A program made the translations under genes and the position numbers. From the NCBI RefSeq assembly GCF_021590045.1, contig NZ_CP062221.1, positions 1,922,001 to 1,986,000 of the forward strand: DNA of 64,000 nt, given 5' to 3'. The notes beneath the pieces were generated by a model that worked only from the letters and a program-made list of their open reading frames with translations, had not been told where the DNA came from and did no database searches. This document shows positions 8,949 to 17,254 of the stretch, piece by piece. Positions within the stretch are counted from its first letter, which is position 1, and every line of letters starts with the position of its first letter. This DNA is from Cellulomonas palmilytica. GTDB taxonomy: Bacteria; Actinomycetota; Actinomycetes; Actinomycetales; Cellulomonadaceae.

Positions 8949-8967
8949 CACGACGCGCGTCGTCGTG
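8949..8967 (+). promoter_or_regulatory. Hairpin just upstream of the symporter ribosome-binding site
   Basis: CACGAC (8949-8954) and GTCGTG (8962-8967) form a 6-bp stem with a 7-base loop, ending 11 bases before the AAAGG ribosome-binding site of the gene at 8987. Together with the leader peptide this is a candidate for a translation- or transcription-attenuation element; a longer alternative fold cannot be tested by eye. Confidence 0.35.
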
Positions 8968-8986
8968 CGCCCTCGAAAGGTCACAC

Positions 8987-10420
8987 GTGTCCGACACGAC
9001 CATCCAGCAGCCCGCACGCAAGCGGCTGCGGTTCCCGTCCTTCACCGTCCAGGTGGTGCTCGGCCTCGCGCTCGGCGTGCTGCTCGGCTGGATCGCCCTG
9101 CAGGTGGGCCCCGTCGCGGACGGGTCCGCGAACTGGCTGACGACCACGCTCGAGACCATCGGCTCGTCGTTCGTCACCCTGCTCAAGGCGATCGTCCCGC
9201 CGCTCGTGTTCCTCGCGATCGTCGCGTCCATCGCGAACCTGCGGCACGTCACCAACGCCGCGCGCCTCGCCGGGCAGACGCTGCTGTGGTTCGCCATCAC
9301 CGCGGCGATCTCCGTGGCCGTCGGCATCGGGCTCGGTCTGCTGTTCCAGCCGGGCTCTCGCTCCACGCTCGACCCGGCCACCGGCTCCGAGCCCGCCAAG
9401 ACCGGCTCCTGGATCGACTTCCTCAACGGCCTGATCCCCGGCAACTTCCTCGGCCTCGGCGCCTCCACGCAGGTCGAGGACGGCGCAGCGACCACGTCGA
9501 TCTCGTTCAACGTCCTCCAGATCGTCGTCGTCGCGCTCGTCGTCGGGATCGCCGCCCTGCGCTCCGGGAAGGCCGCCGAGCCGTTCCTCGCGTTCAACCG
9601 CTCCGCGCTCGCCGTCGTCCAGAAGGTGCTGTGGTGGGTCATCCGCCTCGCACCGCTCGGCACGCTCGGCCTCATCGGCAAGGCCGTCGCCACCTACGGG
9701 TGGGACCTGCTCTCGCCGCTCGCGACCTACGCCGCCGCGATCTACACCGGCCTGCTCGTCGTGCTGCTCGTCGTGTACCCCGTGATCCTGCGCGCCCACG
9801 GCCTGCACGTCCTGTCGTTCTTCCGCGGCGCCTGGCCCGCCATCCAGCTCGCGTTCGTCTCGCGGTCCTCGGTCGGGACGCTCCCCGTGACGCAGCGCGT
9901 CACCGAGCGGAACCTCGGCGTGCCGTCGTCCTACGCCTCGTTCGCCGTGCCGCTCGGCGCGACCACGAAGATGGACGGTTGCGCCTCGATCTACCCGGCC
10001 ATCTCCGCGATCTTCGTCGCGCAGATCTTCGGGGTCGACCTCTCGGTCACCGACTACCTGCTCATCGCGTTCGTGTCCGTCGTCGGGTCCGCCGCGACCG
10101 CCGGGCTCACGGGGGCCGTCGTGATGCTCACGCTGACGCTCTCGACGCTCGGCCTGCCGCTCGCCGGGGTCGGCCTGCTGCTCGCGATCGACCCGATCCT
10201 CGACATGGGCCGCACCGCGGTGAACGTCGCCGGGCAGGCGCTCGTGCCGACCGTCGTCGCCCGGCGGGAGGGGATCCTCGACCTCGAGCGGTACCGGTCC
10301 GCGTCGGTGGAGGACCTGTTCTCCGACGACGAGCCCGCGTCGGTGGCCTCGGCGCCCGTCGAGGCGTCCGTCGACGCCGAGTCGACCCGTGCGTCGCGGG
10401 AGCCGGTCGCCGTGGCCTGA
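8987..10420 (+). CDS. DAACS (SLC1-type) amino-acid/dicarboxylate:cation symporter, possibly for cystine
   Basis: 477 residues with the DAACS fold: the HP1 motif SRSSVGTLPVT, the TM7 signature region TTKMDGCASIYPA and the TM8 signature DPILDMGRTAVNVAG. The usual NMDGT of glutamate/aspartate carriers reads KMDGC; the GCAxIYPA form resembles TcyP-type cystine symporters, and the Lys replaces an Asn near a sodium site, so ion coupling may differ. The C-terminal ~40 residues are acidic and Ala/Val-rich. The GTG at 8987 is used because AAAGG precedes it. With the cysteine-type leader peptide upstream, cystine/cysteine uptake is the favoured but unproven role. A strong terminator follows. Confidence 0.82.
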   Translation: MSDTTIQQPARKRLRFPSFTVQVVLGLALGVLLGWIALQVGPVADGSANWLTTTLETIGSSFVTLLKAIVPPLVFLAIVASIANLRHVTNAARLAGQTLLWFAITAAISVAVGIGLGLLFQPGSRSTLDPATGSEPAKTGSWIDFLNGLIPGNFLGLGASTQVEDGAATTSISFNVLQIVVVALVVGIAALRSGKAAEPFLAFNRSALAVVQKVLWWVIRLAPLGTLGLIGKAVATYGWDLLSPLATYAAAIYTGLLVVLLVVYPVILRAHGLHVLSFFRGAWPAIQLAFVSRSSVGTLPVTQRVTERNLGVPSSYASFAVPLGATTKMDGCASIYPAISAIFVAQIFGVDLSVTDYLLIAFVSVVGSAATAGLTGAVVMLTLTLSTLGLPLAGVGLLLAIDPILDMGRTAVNVAGQALVPTVVARREGILDLERYRSASVEDLFSDDEPASVASAPVEASVDAESTRASREPVAVA

Positions 10421-10441
10421 CCTCGCCACGGTCTCTCCCGA

Positions 10442-10479
10442 CGAGGGCCCCGATCGCATCCGTGCGGTCGGGGCCCTCG
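10442..10479 (+). terminator. Hairpin terminator after the symporter gene
   Basis: A perfect 12-bp inverted repeat (CGAGGGCCCCGA at 10442-10453, TCGGGGCCCTCG at 10468-10479) with a 14-base loop lies 21 bases after the symporter stop codon. Confidence 0.8.
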
Positions 10480-10554
10480 CGCATACCGGGGTGACGCCTG
10501 GTGAAACCGGTCATCCACAGATGTCGCAGGGGGCCTTGCGTGACTGCTTGACGA

Positions 10555-10570
10555 TGGAACACTTGTTCGA
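10555..10570 (+). promoter_or_regulatory. Putative LexA (SOS) box of the DUF222/HNH gene
   Basis: TGGAACACTTGTTCGA matches the actinobacterial SOS-box pattern TCGAAC-N4-GTTCGA at 11 of 12 defined positions. It follows a possible -35 element TTGACG (10548-10553) and lies 30 bases before the start codon. In Mycobacterium tuberculosis several genes of this same nuclease family carry SOS boxes, which supports the assignment. Confidence 0.6.
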
Positions 10571-10600
10571 GTCCAGTCGGAGTCGAGGGTGGTGGGGTGG

Positions 10601-12025
10601 ATGGGTGTCGTGCTGGAAGCGCCCACGCGCGTGCTCGGCCCCGGGCGGACGCTCGTCGAGTGGCCGTTCCACCCGCCTCGGTTCCCGCGGGCCGGTGCGA
10701 CCGCCTCCGAGCTCGCGGTGCTCCTCGACGCCGCTCCCGTCGGCGACGCCGACGACGTGGACCTGCTCGAGCAGGTCGTCGGGTGGCAACAGCTGATCGG
10801 GGTGGCGCTCGCCGCCCAGGCGCGTGCCGTGCGCGAGCTCGTCGCGCGCGGCCACGACGCGATGGGGTCGCTCTCCGACGAGATCGCCGCCGTGCTCGCC
10901 AGCAGCCGCACCGCGGCGCAGGTGCTCGTGTCCCGGGCTGCTGGACTCGGCGAGCTGCCCGCCGTCGAGACCGCGCTGCGTGACGGCGCGATGGACACCC
11001 GAAAGGTCGACGTGGTGCTCGACGAGCTCGCCTCGCTCGTCGTCGGGACGGATGCGCTGCCCGATCGCGACGCCGTCGACGCCGCCGCCGGCGCGGTGGC
11101 GCAGGTCGCTGCGGAACAGGCCGGCGACCTGACCCCGACGCAGCTGCGGCGGCTCGTGCGCCGCGAGATCATCGCAGCCGACCCCGCCGCCTCACGCGAA
11201 CGGGCGCGGCGCGCGCTCGAGCAGCGACGAGTCGAGACCGGATGGGCGCCCGACGGCATGGCGTGGGTCTCCGCCTTCCTGCCCGCTCCCGACGCCATGC
11301 TCGTGCGCGCCGTGCTCGACGCGGCGACCGAGGGCGGGGACGCGCACGACCAGCGGTCGCGTGACCAGCGGCGAGCCGACGTGTTCGTCTCCGTGTTCCG
11401 CACGATCGCCGACCAGGGCTCGCTGCCGTGCGGCGCGCTCGTGCCCGCCAGGCGAGGCGCCGTGCCCCATGTCCAGGTCACGGTCGCCGCCTCGACGCTG
11501 CTGGGCCTCGACGAGAACCCCGCCGAGCTCGCCGGCTACGGGCCGCTGCCCGCCGACATCGCCCGGCACGTGGCCGAGGACGCCACCTGGCGACGCCTGC
11601 TGACCGACCCCGTCGACGGCACGCTCGTCGAACGGTCCACCCGCGCCTACCGCCCGGGCCGCGTGCTCGGCGGCCACGTGTCGGCTCGGGACCAGACGTG
11701 CACGTTCCCCGGGTGCGTCCGGCCGGCCTCGACGTGCGAGCTCGACCACGTCGAGCCATGGCGCGGGTCTCGGGGCGACGCCCCGCCGAGCGGAGACCCG
11801 CCCCCCACACGCGCCGACAACCTCCAGCCGCTGTGCAAAGGCCATCACGACCTCAAGACGCAGGGGCTGTGGAAAGCGCGACGCGACCTCGACGGCGGTG
11901 GGGTGGAGTGGACCTCCCACCTGGGCGTCCGCTACCTCGTCCGCCCGCAGCCCGTCCTCCCGGAGGCGCGGGACCCCGGTGACGGAAGGCGCCGGCTCGG
12001 ACACGGCGGGGCCTCGCCCGACTAG
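10601..12025 (+). CDS. DUF222 and HNH endonuclease domain protein (13E12 family)
   Basis: 474 residues. The N-terminal and central part is the helical DUF222 region (about 40-330). The C-terminus holds an HNH nuclease domain: CTFPGCVRPASTCELDHVEPW, then DNLQPLCKGHHDLK, with the zinc Cys pairs and the catalytic His visible. These genes are multicopy in actinobacteria and are related to the REP13E12 elements of mycobacteria; their job is not established. The ATG at 10601 is used; an in-frame GTG at 10589 is possible. A LexA-like box upstream suggests induction by DNA damage. Its tail (HGGASPD) ends just before a hairpin-repeat cluster. Confidence 0.85.
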   Translation: MGVVLEAPTRVLGPGRTLVEWPFHPPRFPRAGATASELAVLLDAAPVGDADDVDLLEQVVGWQQLIGVALAAQARAVRELVARGHDAMGSLSDEIAAVLASSRTAAQVLVSRAAGLGELPAVETALRDGAMDTRKVDVVLDELASLVVGTDALPDRDAVDAAAGAVAQVAAEQAGDLTPTQLRRLVRREIIAADPAASRERARRALEQRRVETGWAPDGMAWVSAFLPAPDAMLVRAVLDAATEGGDAHDQRSRDQRRADVFVSVFRTIADQGSLPCGALVPARRGAVPHVQVTVAASTLLGLDENPAELAGYGPLPADIARHVAEDATWRRLLTDPVDGTLVERSTRAYRPGRVLGGHVSARDQTCTFPGCVRPASTCELDHVEPWRGSRGDAPPSGDPPPTRADNLQPLCKGHHDLKTQGLWKARRDLDGGGVEWTSHLGVRYLVRPQPVLPEARDPGDGRRRLGHGGASPD

Positions 12026-12060
12026 CGCGGTCGTGTCGCGTACAGGTGGATCGGCCATGG

Positions 12061-12160
12061 CGTCGCGCCGACGTCGCGGGTGCGCGACCACTACGTCGCG
12101 CCGACGTCGCGGGTGCGCGACCCATGCGCCGCGCCGACGACGCGGGGTGCTCGACCTCTG
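12061..12160. repeat. Three tandem 33-bp repeats, two of them able to form a GTCGCGC/GCGCGAC hairpin
   Basis: Units at 12061-12093, 12094-12126 and 12127-12159/60. The first two are identical over 28 bases (CGTCGCGCCGACGTCGCGGG and the following TGCGCGAC); the third is degenerate. In the first two, GTCGCGC near the start is complementary to GCGCGAC near the end, giving a 7-bp stem. They lie between two convergent nuclease genes, so they may serve as terminators or be REP-like elements. No CRISPR-like unique spacers are present. Confidence 0.75.
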
Positions 12161-12162
12161 CG

Positions 12163-13160
12163 TCAGGTGGAGGCGACGAGATCCTTCCAGCGGCGTCGGG
12201 AGGACTCGTGGTGCTCGGCGAGCAGGTCCGTCGACGGTCGGAGGTCGACCGGGACCTGCACGGGTGCGGCATCCAGGCGACCGAGCCCGGGGTACCGCTC
12301 GAGGAGCGGCGGCGCCACGACGGATCGCCACGTCAGCGGGTCGATCGTCACCAGGAGACGGTCGAACAACCGGTGCACGTCCGCGCGGAGGAGCAGGCCC
12401 CCGTCGACGTGGTGCTCGCCCCGGTCGGCATACGAGTACAGGTGTGCGGCGTCGAGGATCTCCCGCGGCTGCTCCCCGGTGACGGCGCAGGTGGTGCCGA
12501 ACCGCGCGAACATCGCGTCGCGGAAGCGCGCCTGACCGACCCGCTGCCGCACGACCACGTCGACGTGCCCGCCCGGCAGCTCGACGTCCGACGCGAGCAG
12601 CTCGAGCTGGAGCATCCCCTCGACATCGCTGTGGAACGCGAGCATCTCGACCGCGCGCACGGGGTCGAGTCGGCGGATCGCGTTCTGTCGATCCCGGCCC
12701 TGGTAGACGCTCTCGAGTGCGCGGACGGGAGCGGTCGAGGCGAGGGGTGACCACCAGGCTCCGTAGCTCGCGGAGAAGACCGTGACCTCCTTCAGCTCCG
12801 TCCGGGGCTCGTCGAACTCTGCCTTGCAGTCGTTGCACCGGTATCGCGGGAGTGCTCGCTTGCGTTCCGAGAGGTCGGCCGAACGGCATCGGACGCAGCG
12901 CCGCATCGGCTTCTGGTCCGCGCGCGTCGTGATCTCGTCCTCGATCCCGATCCCAGGACCAGGTGCCCGTCGCGCAGGACGAGCACGTCACCGACCGACA
13001 CCTGCGTGCTGTTCACGACGTGGGAGTCGTACTCGTACCGCGTGCCCAGGACGTCGCCGTAGAGGTTGGCCAGGGGGTCCGTGGCCCGTGTGAAGCAGCT
13101 CCAGAAGCTCCGGTCGGGTGACCCGAGGAGCTCGGCGAGGTGTGACGGGGCGGCTGCCAC
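12163..13160 (-). pseudogene. HNH endonuclease gene interrupted by an apparent frameshift
   Basis: The N-terminal part starts at a GTG at 13158-13160 and reads MAAAPSHLAELLG...LYGDVLGTRYEYDSHVVNSTQVSVGDVLVLRDGHLVLG, which looks like genuine family sequence. It then turns into Arg/Ser-rich nonsense near 12950. The matching continuation (IEDEITTRADQKPMRRCVRC) lies in the next frame and runs to 12163. That half contains a zinc ribbon (CVRC ... CNDC) and an HNH-type nuclease domain (CAVTGEQPREILDAAHLYSY ... LLRADVHRLFDRLL). Adding one base in the repeated GGATCGGGATCG around 12943-12955 would restore one protein of about 330 residues. This is either a true inactivating deletion by slippage or a sequencing error; the remainder of both halves is undamaged, so a recent or artefactual event is likely. 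Confidence 0.7.
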
Positions 13161-13421
13161 GTGTCGAGCTCAGCACGCGCGGGCGACGCCGGCAAGGAAC
13201 GGCGCGGCGCTTCACCCGACGCGATGTCGGACCTGTCCGGGAACATCCGGTGCGTGCGAGGAGTTGAGCAGGTGTCGGCGTCGGTCGCGCATGCGTGTGA
13301 CCGGCGTCGCGGCCGTTCCGATGGCGGTGCGGCGGCGAGCGCGTACTCTCGCAGCGGCCGTGACCGTGGTCGACGGCGAGAGGACCTGGCCCTGGGGGCC
13401 GACGACGGACGAGGAGACGAT

Positions 13422-13760
13422 GTGGTCGCTGCGGGAGAGATCCGCGTCGAGGCCGAGCCCGGTCTCACGGTCGTCCGGATGGTCGGGGAGATCGACGTCG
13501 CGCTGCGTGAGCAGGCGAGCAGTTCGATGGTCGCGGCGCTCACGGGCGACGGGGCGATCGTCGTCGACGCGTCGGACGTGACGTTCATCGACTCGTCCGG
13601 CCTGGCGTTCGTCATGCAGCTGCTGCGCGCCGCGCGCGAGGCGGGCATCGCGGTGTCGCTGCGCGACCCGAGCCGCGCGGTGCGCGACGTGCTGGAGATC
13701 GTGGGGGCGGCGTCGCTCCTTCCTGAGTCCGACGACGAGGTTGCCGCGCCCGTCGGCTGA
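13422..13760 (+). CDS. STAS-domain anti-sigma factor antagonist-like protein
   Basis: 112 residues forming one STAS domain: VVRMVGEIDVALREQ at about 17-31 and VVDASDVTFIDSSGL at 47-61, with the phosphorylatable Ser in DSSG. Such proteins bind anti-sigma kinases or act as switch modules. No anti-sigma factor kinase or sigma factor lies nearby, so the partner is elsewhere. The GTG at 13422 is chosen because GAGGAG lies 5 bases upstream; a possible -10 (TACTCT, 13344-13349) would give a roughly 65-base untranslated leader. Confidence 0.8.
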   Translation: MVAAGEIRVEAEPGLTVVRMVGEIDVALREQASSSMVAALTGDGAIVVDASDVTFIDSSGLAFVMQLLRAAREAGIAVSLRDPSRAVRDVLEIVGAASLLPESDDEVAAPVG

Positions 13761-13889
13761 GCGCCGGCCGAGTTCGCGCCCGTTCGGCTCCGTGCTCACG
13801 GGGCGGGTGGCGCGAGTCGGGCGATCGCGGCCCGCTCGACCTGGTGCGCTTGTCGCGTGCGCGACATCCCAGGTCGTGGAGTCGAATCG

Positions 13890-13920
13890 TTGCGACAATA
13901 GCGGTCGCGGGCGCTAGGAT
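13890..13920 (+). promoter_or_regulatory. Putative promoter of the MATE gene
   Basis: TTGCGA at 13890-13895 and TAGGAT at 13915-13920 are separated by 19 bases, slightly longer than ideal. A perfect palindrome GTCGCGTGCGCGAC (13852-13865) lies 24 bases before it and could be an operator. The rest of the 265-base gap 13761-14025 shows no further gene. Confidence 0.35.
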
Positions 13921-14025
13921 CACGCCGGTCGAATCGATCCGATCCTGCTCGACGGTCGCGCGGGACGGGATCGCGCCGACCCAGCCCTCGCCCGCACGAC
14001 TCACACCCCGGAGCGCTGTTCTCCC

Positions 14026-15507
14026 ATGGCCAAGGTCCTCACGACCGGCCGCCCCTGGCGCGTCATCCTCGTCTTCTGCATCCCGCTGCTGATCGGCAAC
14101 GTCGTCCAGCAGCTCTACCAGGTCGCCGACGCCCTCGTCGTGGGGCGCACGCTCGGCGTCGACTCGCTCGCGTCCGTCGGGGCGGTGGGCGGCCTGCTGT
14201 TCCTGCTGTTCGGTCTCGCGTGGGGCATGACCTCGGGGTTCGCGATCCCCACCGCGCAGGCGTTCGGCGCCGGCGACCCGGCCGCGGTCCGTCGCTCGGT
14301 CGCCACGGGGACCGTGCTGACCGCGGTCGCGAGCGTCGTGATCTCGGTCGCCGCCCTGCTCCTGGCGGGCCCGGCGCTGCGACTCCTGCAGACGCCGCCC
14401 GAGCTGTACGACGAGGCGTACACGTTCGCGTGGGTGAGCTTCGCCGGCGCCGCGTCGACGATGTTCTACAACTACCTCGCCTCGGTGATCCGTGCGATCG
14501 GCGACTCGCGCACGCCGCTCGCGTTCCTCGCGCTGAGCTGCGGGCTCAACATCGTCCTCGTCCTCGTGCTCGTCGGGCTCGCCGGCCGGGGCGTCGGCGG
14601 TGCCGCGCTCGCGACCGTCATCTCGCAGGCCGTGTCCGTGGTGCTCTGCCTCAGCTACGTCCGCCGGCGCGTCCCTGTGCTGCACGTCGGCCGGGCGGAC
14701 TTCCGGCTGCGGCGCACCGACGTGACCGAGCACCTGCGGCTGGGGATCCCGCTGGGCTTCCAGTCGTCGGTCATCGCGATCGGGACGCTCGTGGTGCAGC
14801 TGCGCCTCAACGAGCTCGGCGCGGACGCCGTCGCCGCGTACACGACCGCGGCCCGGGTCGACGGGCTCGCGGTCGCCCTTCTCGCGTCGCTCGGCCTCGC
14901 GGTGTCGACGTTCGCCGCGCAGAACCTCGGCGCCGGACGGGGCGACCGGATCCGTCGCGGCGTCGTCCAGGGCGTGTGGATGTCGCTGGCCGGCGCGCTC
15001 GTGCTGGCGGTCGTGCTCATCGCGTTCGGGGCGCAGCTCGTCGAGCTGTTCGTCGGACCCGGCGAGCACGAGGTCGTGGAGATGGCGGCGCTGTTCCTCA
15101 CGGTCAACGGCGGGATGTACGTCGTGCTCGGGGTCCTGTTCGTGCTGCGTGGCGCGCTGCAGGGGATCGGGCAGGCCGCGGTCCCGACGCTCACGGGCGT
15201 GGTCGAGCTCGTCATGCGTGTCGGCGCCGCGCTCGCCCTCGGGGCGACCTTCGGGTACGCGGGCGTGGTGTGGAGCAACCCGCTCGCGTGGCTCGGGGCT
15301 GTGCTCCTGCTGATCCCCGCGTACATGAAGGCGCACCGGGCGTTGGCAGCCGTCGTACCGGCAGCATCGTCGGGCGGGGCCCCCGACGTCGAGCCCGTCC
15401 TGGTGGAGGGGCCCGCGGAGGGGTCGCTCGTCGTGGAGGCCGTCCTCCCGCTCCCACGCGCACCCGAGCAGGACGCGTCCGACGACGTCCCGCTGCCCAT
15501 GCGCTAG
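14026..15507 (+). CDS. MATE-family efflux transporter
   Basis: 493 residues with about 12 transmembrane helices arranged as two homologous halves, starting RVILVFCIPLLIGNVVQQLYQVADALVVGR, the hallmark start of MATE exporters (NorM/DinF type). It should expel cationic drugs or metabolites by proton or sodium exchange across the cell membrane; the substrate is not predictable. The C-terminal 45 residues are acidic and cytoplasmic. The ATG at 14026 fits the family start; the ribosome-binding site (GGAG) is weak and distant. It converges on the ABC-F gene, and the pair may both relate to antibiotic exposure. Confidence 0.9.
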   Translation: MAKVLTTGRPWRVILVFCIPLLIGNVVQQLYQVADALVVGRTLGVDSLASVGAVGGLLFLLFGLAWGMTSGFAIPTAQAFGAGDPAAVRRSVATGTVLTAVASVVISVAALLLAGPALRLLQTPPELYDEAYTFAWVSFAGAASTMFYNYLASVIRAIGDSRTPLAFLALSCGLNIVLVLVLVGLAGRGVGGAALATVISQAVSVVLCLSYVRRRVPVLHVGRADFRLRRTDVTEHLRLGIPLGFQSSVIAIGTLVVQLRLNELGADAVAAYTTAARVDGLAVALLASLGLAVSTFAAQNLGAGRGDRIRRGVVQGVWMSLAGALVLAVVLIAFGAQLVELFVGPGEHEVVEMAALFLTVNGGMYVVLGVLFVLRGALQGIGQAAVPTLTGVVELVMRVGAALALGATFGYAGVVWSNPLAWLGAVLLLIPAYMKAHRALAAVVPAASSGGAPDVEPVLVEGPAEGSLVVEAVLPLPRAPEQDASDDVPLPMR

Positions 15508-15532
15508 CGGTCGGGGCAGCGGGACGGCGCGG

Positions 15533-17188
15533 TCACGACGACAGGGCGACCTCGCGCAGCGCGCCGTCACGCCCGAGCTCAAGCACGCGGTCCAGGCCGA
15601 GCCGGCCGAGGAAGTGCTCGTCGTGGCTCACGACGAGCAGCGCTCCGCGGTACGCGCCGAGCGCGCCGACGAGCTGGTCGACCGTGGTGAGGTCGAGGTC
15701 GTTCGTCGGCTCGTCGAGGACGAGCAGCTGCGGCGTGGGGTCGGCGAGCAGCAGCCGTGCGAGCGCGACCCGGAACCGCTCGCCCCCGGAGAGCGTCCCG
15801 ACCGGCCGGTGCACGGTGTCCCCGCGCAGCAGCAGCCGCGCGAGGCGGTTGCGCAGCTCGCGGTCGGGCACGGCGGGGGCCGCCGCGCCGACGAGCGTCA
15901 GGGCGCTCTCGTCGTCGTCCAGGTGCCACGACCGTTGCGGCAGGTAGCCGACGAGGTGCGTGAACCGGCGCACGCGCTCGGGGTCGACCGGCACGCCGGG
16001 CCGGTCCACCGCGGTGCCGACGAGCAGCTCGAGCAGCGTCGTCTTGCCCACGCCGTTCGCACCGACGATGCCGAGCCGCTCGGGTCCCTGCACCCGCACG
16101 ACACCCCCCGCGACCTCGGGCGCACCGGGCAGCTCGGCGATGCGCCGACCGCGCGGCACGTCCGGGTCGGGGAGGTCGAGATGCACGGCCTCGTCGTCAC
16201 GCAGCCGGGCCGCGGCCGCGTCCGCCGCCGCGCGGCTCGTCGCGAGACGTTCGTCCATCGTCCGCCGGTGGCGGCCGGCCGTGACCTCGGACTTCGCGGC
16301 CCACGCGTTGAGGACGATCGGCGCCGCCTTCGCGTTGGCTGCCATCGTCCTGCCCTGCCGTGCCCGGCGCGCGAGCTTCGTCTCGGCCTCGACGCGCTGC
16401 CGCTTCTCGACCTTGACCTGCTGCTCTGCGGCACGCACGGCGCGCGCCGCCGCGGCCTGCTCGGTCTCGAGCCGGGACCGCCACGACGAGTACGACCCGC
16501 CGTGCACGGACAGCCGGTGCGCGTAGAGCTCGGCGATCTCGTCCATCTCGTCGAGCAGCGCGACGTCGTGGGACACCACGACGAGCGCGCCGGGCCACGT
16601 GCGCAGCTGCTCGCGCAGCGCCGCACGCGCGTCGCGGTCGAGGTTGTTGGTCGGCTCGTCGAGCAGCGTGACCGCCGCCCGCCGCAGGCGCAGACCGGCG
16701 ACCGCGACGAGCACGGCCTCGCCGCCCGATAGCGACGCGGACGCCCGGTCCAGGTCGCGGGCCTCGAGCCCGATCGGGTGCAGGGCGTCGGCCGCGCGGG
16801 ACTCCACGTCCCACGCGTCGCCGACCGTCTCGAAGTGCTGCTCGGCGGTGTCGCCGGACTCGATCGCGCGCAGCGCGGCGAGCGGCGGGCCGACGCCCAG
16901 CAGGTCGGCGACGGTCGACGTGGTGTCGAGCGCGACGTGCTGCGGGAGGTACGCGACGTCGCCCGCGACGACGACCGTGCCTGCGGTCGGCGTGAGGCGG
17001 CCCGCCGCCAAACGCAGCAGGGTCGACTTGCCGGAGCCGTTGGCGCCGAGCAGACCCGTGCGGCCGGGGCCGAACGACCCCGTGACGTCGTCGAGCGTGA
17101 CCGCGCCGTCCGGGTGGACGAACCTGACGTCGGTGAACGTGACGCTGGAGCGCGCGTGGGCGCGCGCGGAGGTGGTGGGCGTGGACAT
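15533..17188 (-). CDS. ABC-F family ATP-binding protein
   Basis: 551 residues with two ATPase domains and no membrane part, the ABC-F layout. Domain 1: Walker A GANGSGKST (about 47-55), signature LSGGE, Walker B LLDEPTNNLD. An Arg/Lys/Ala-rich linker of about 80 residues forms the helical hairpin that in this family reaches the ribosomal P/E site. Domain 2: GANGVGKTT, LSGGERFR, LVLDEPTNDLD. ABC-F proteins either protect ribosomes from antibiotics or tune translation. A short leader ORF with a strong ribosome-binding site lies upstream (17255-17293), which favours an antibiotic-responsive, resistance-type member. The ATG at 17186-17188 begins MSTPTTSA. Confidence 0.88.
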   Translation of the reverse strand: MSTPTTSARAHARSSVTFTDVRFVHPDGAVTLDDVTGSFGPGRTGLLGANGSGKSTLLRLAAGRLTPTAGTVVVAGDVAYLPQHVALDTTSTVADLLGVGPPLAALRAIESGDTAEQHFETVGDAWDVESRAADALHPIGLEARDLDRASASLSGGEAVLVAVAGLRLRRAAVTLLDEPTNNLDRDARAALREQLRTWPGALVVVSHDVALLDEMDEIAELYAHRLSVHGGSYSSWRSRLETEQAAAARAVRAAEQQVKVEKRQRVEAETKLARRARQGRTMAANAKAAPIVLNAWAAKSEVTAGRHRRTMDERLATSRAAADAAAARLRDDEAVHLDLPDPDVPRGRRIAELPGAPEVAGGVVRVQGPERLGIVGANGVGKTTLLELLVGTAVDRPGVPVDPERVRRFTHLVGYLPQRSWHLDDDESALTLVGAAAPAVPDRELRNRLARLLLRGDTVHRPVGTLSGGERFRVALARLLLADPTPQLLVLDEPTNDLDLTTVDQLVGALGAYRGALLVVSHDEHFLGRLGLDRVLELGRDGALREVALSS

Positions 17189-17254
17189 ACGAGCTCCCGG
17201 GGTTCGACGTGTGCGCGAACCCGGTGCCCTCGCCGACGCGGCGGGGCCCTCGGG

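Noticed and set aside
12061..12160. CRISPR array
   Set aside because: Units are directly abutting tandem copies without unique spacers, only three in number, and no cas genes are nearby.
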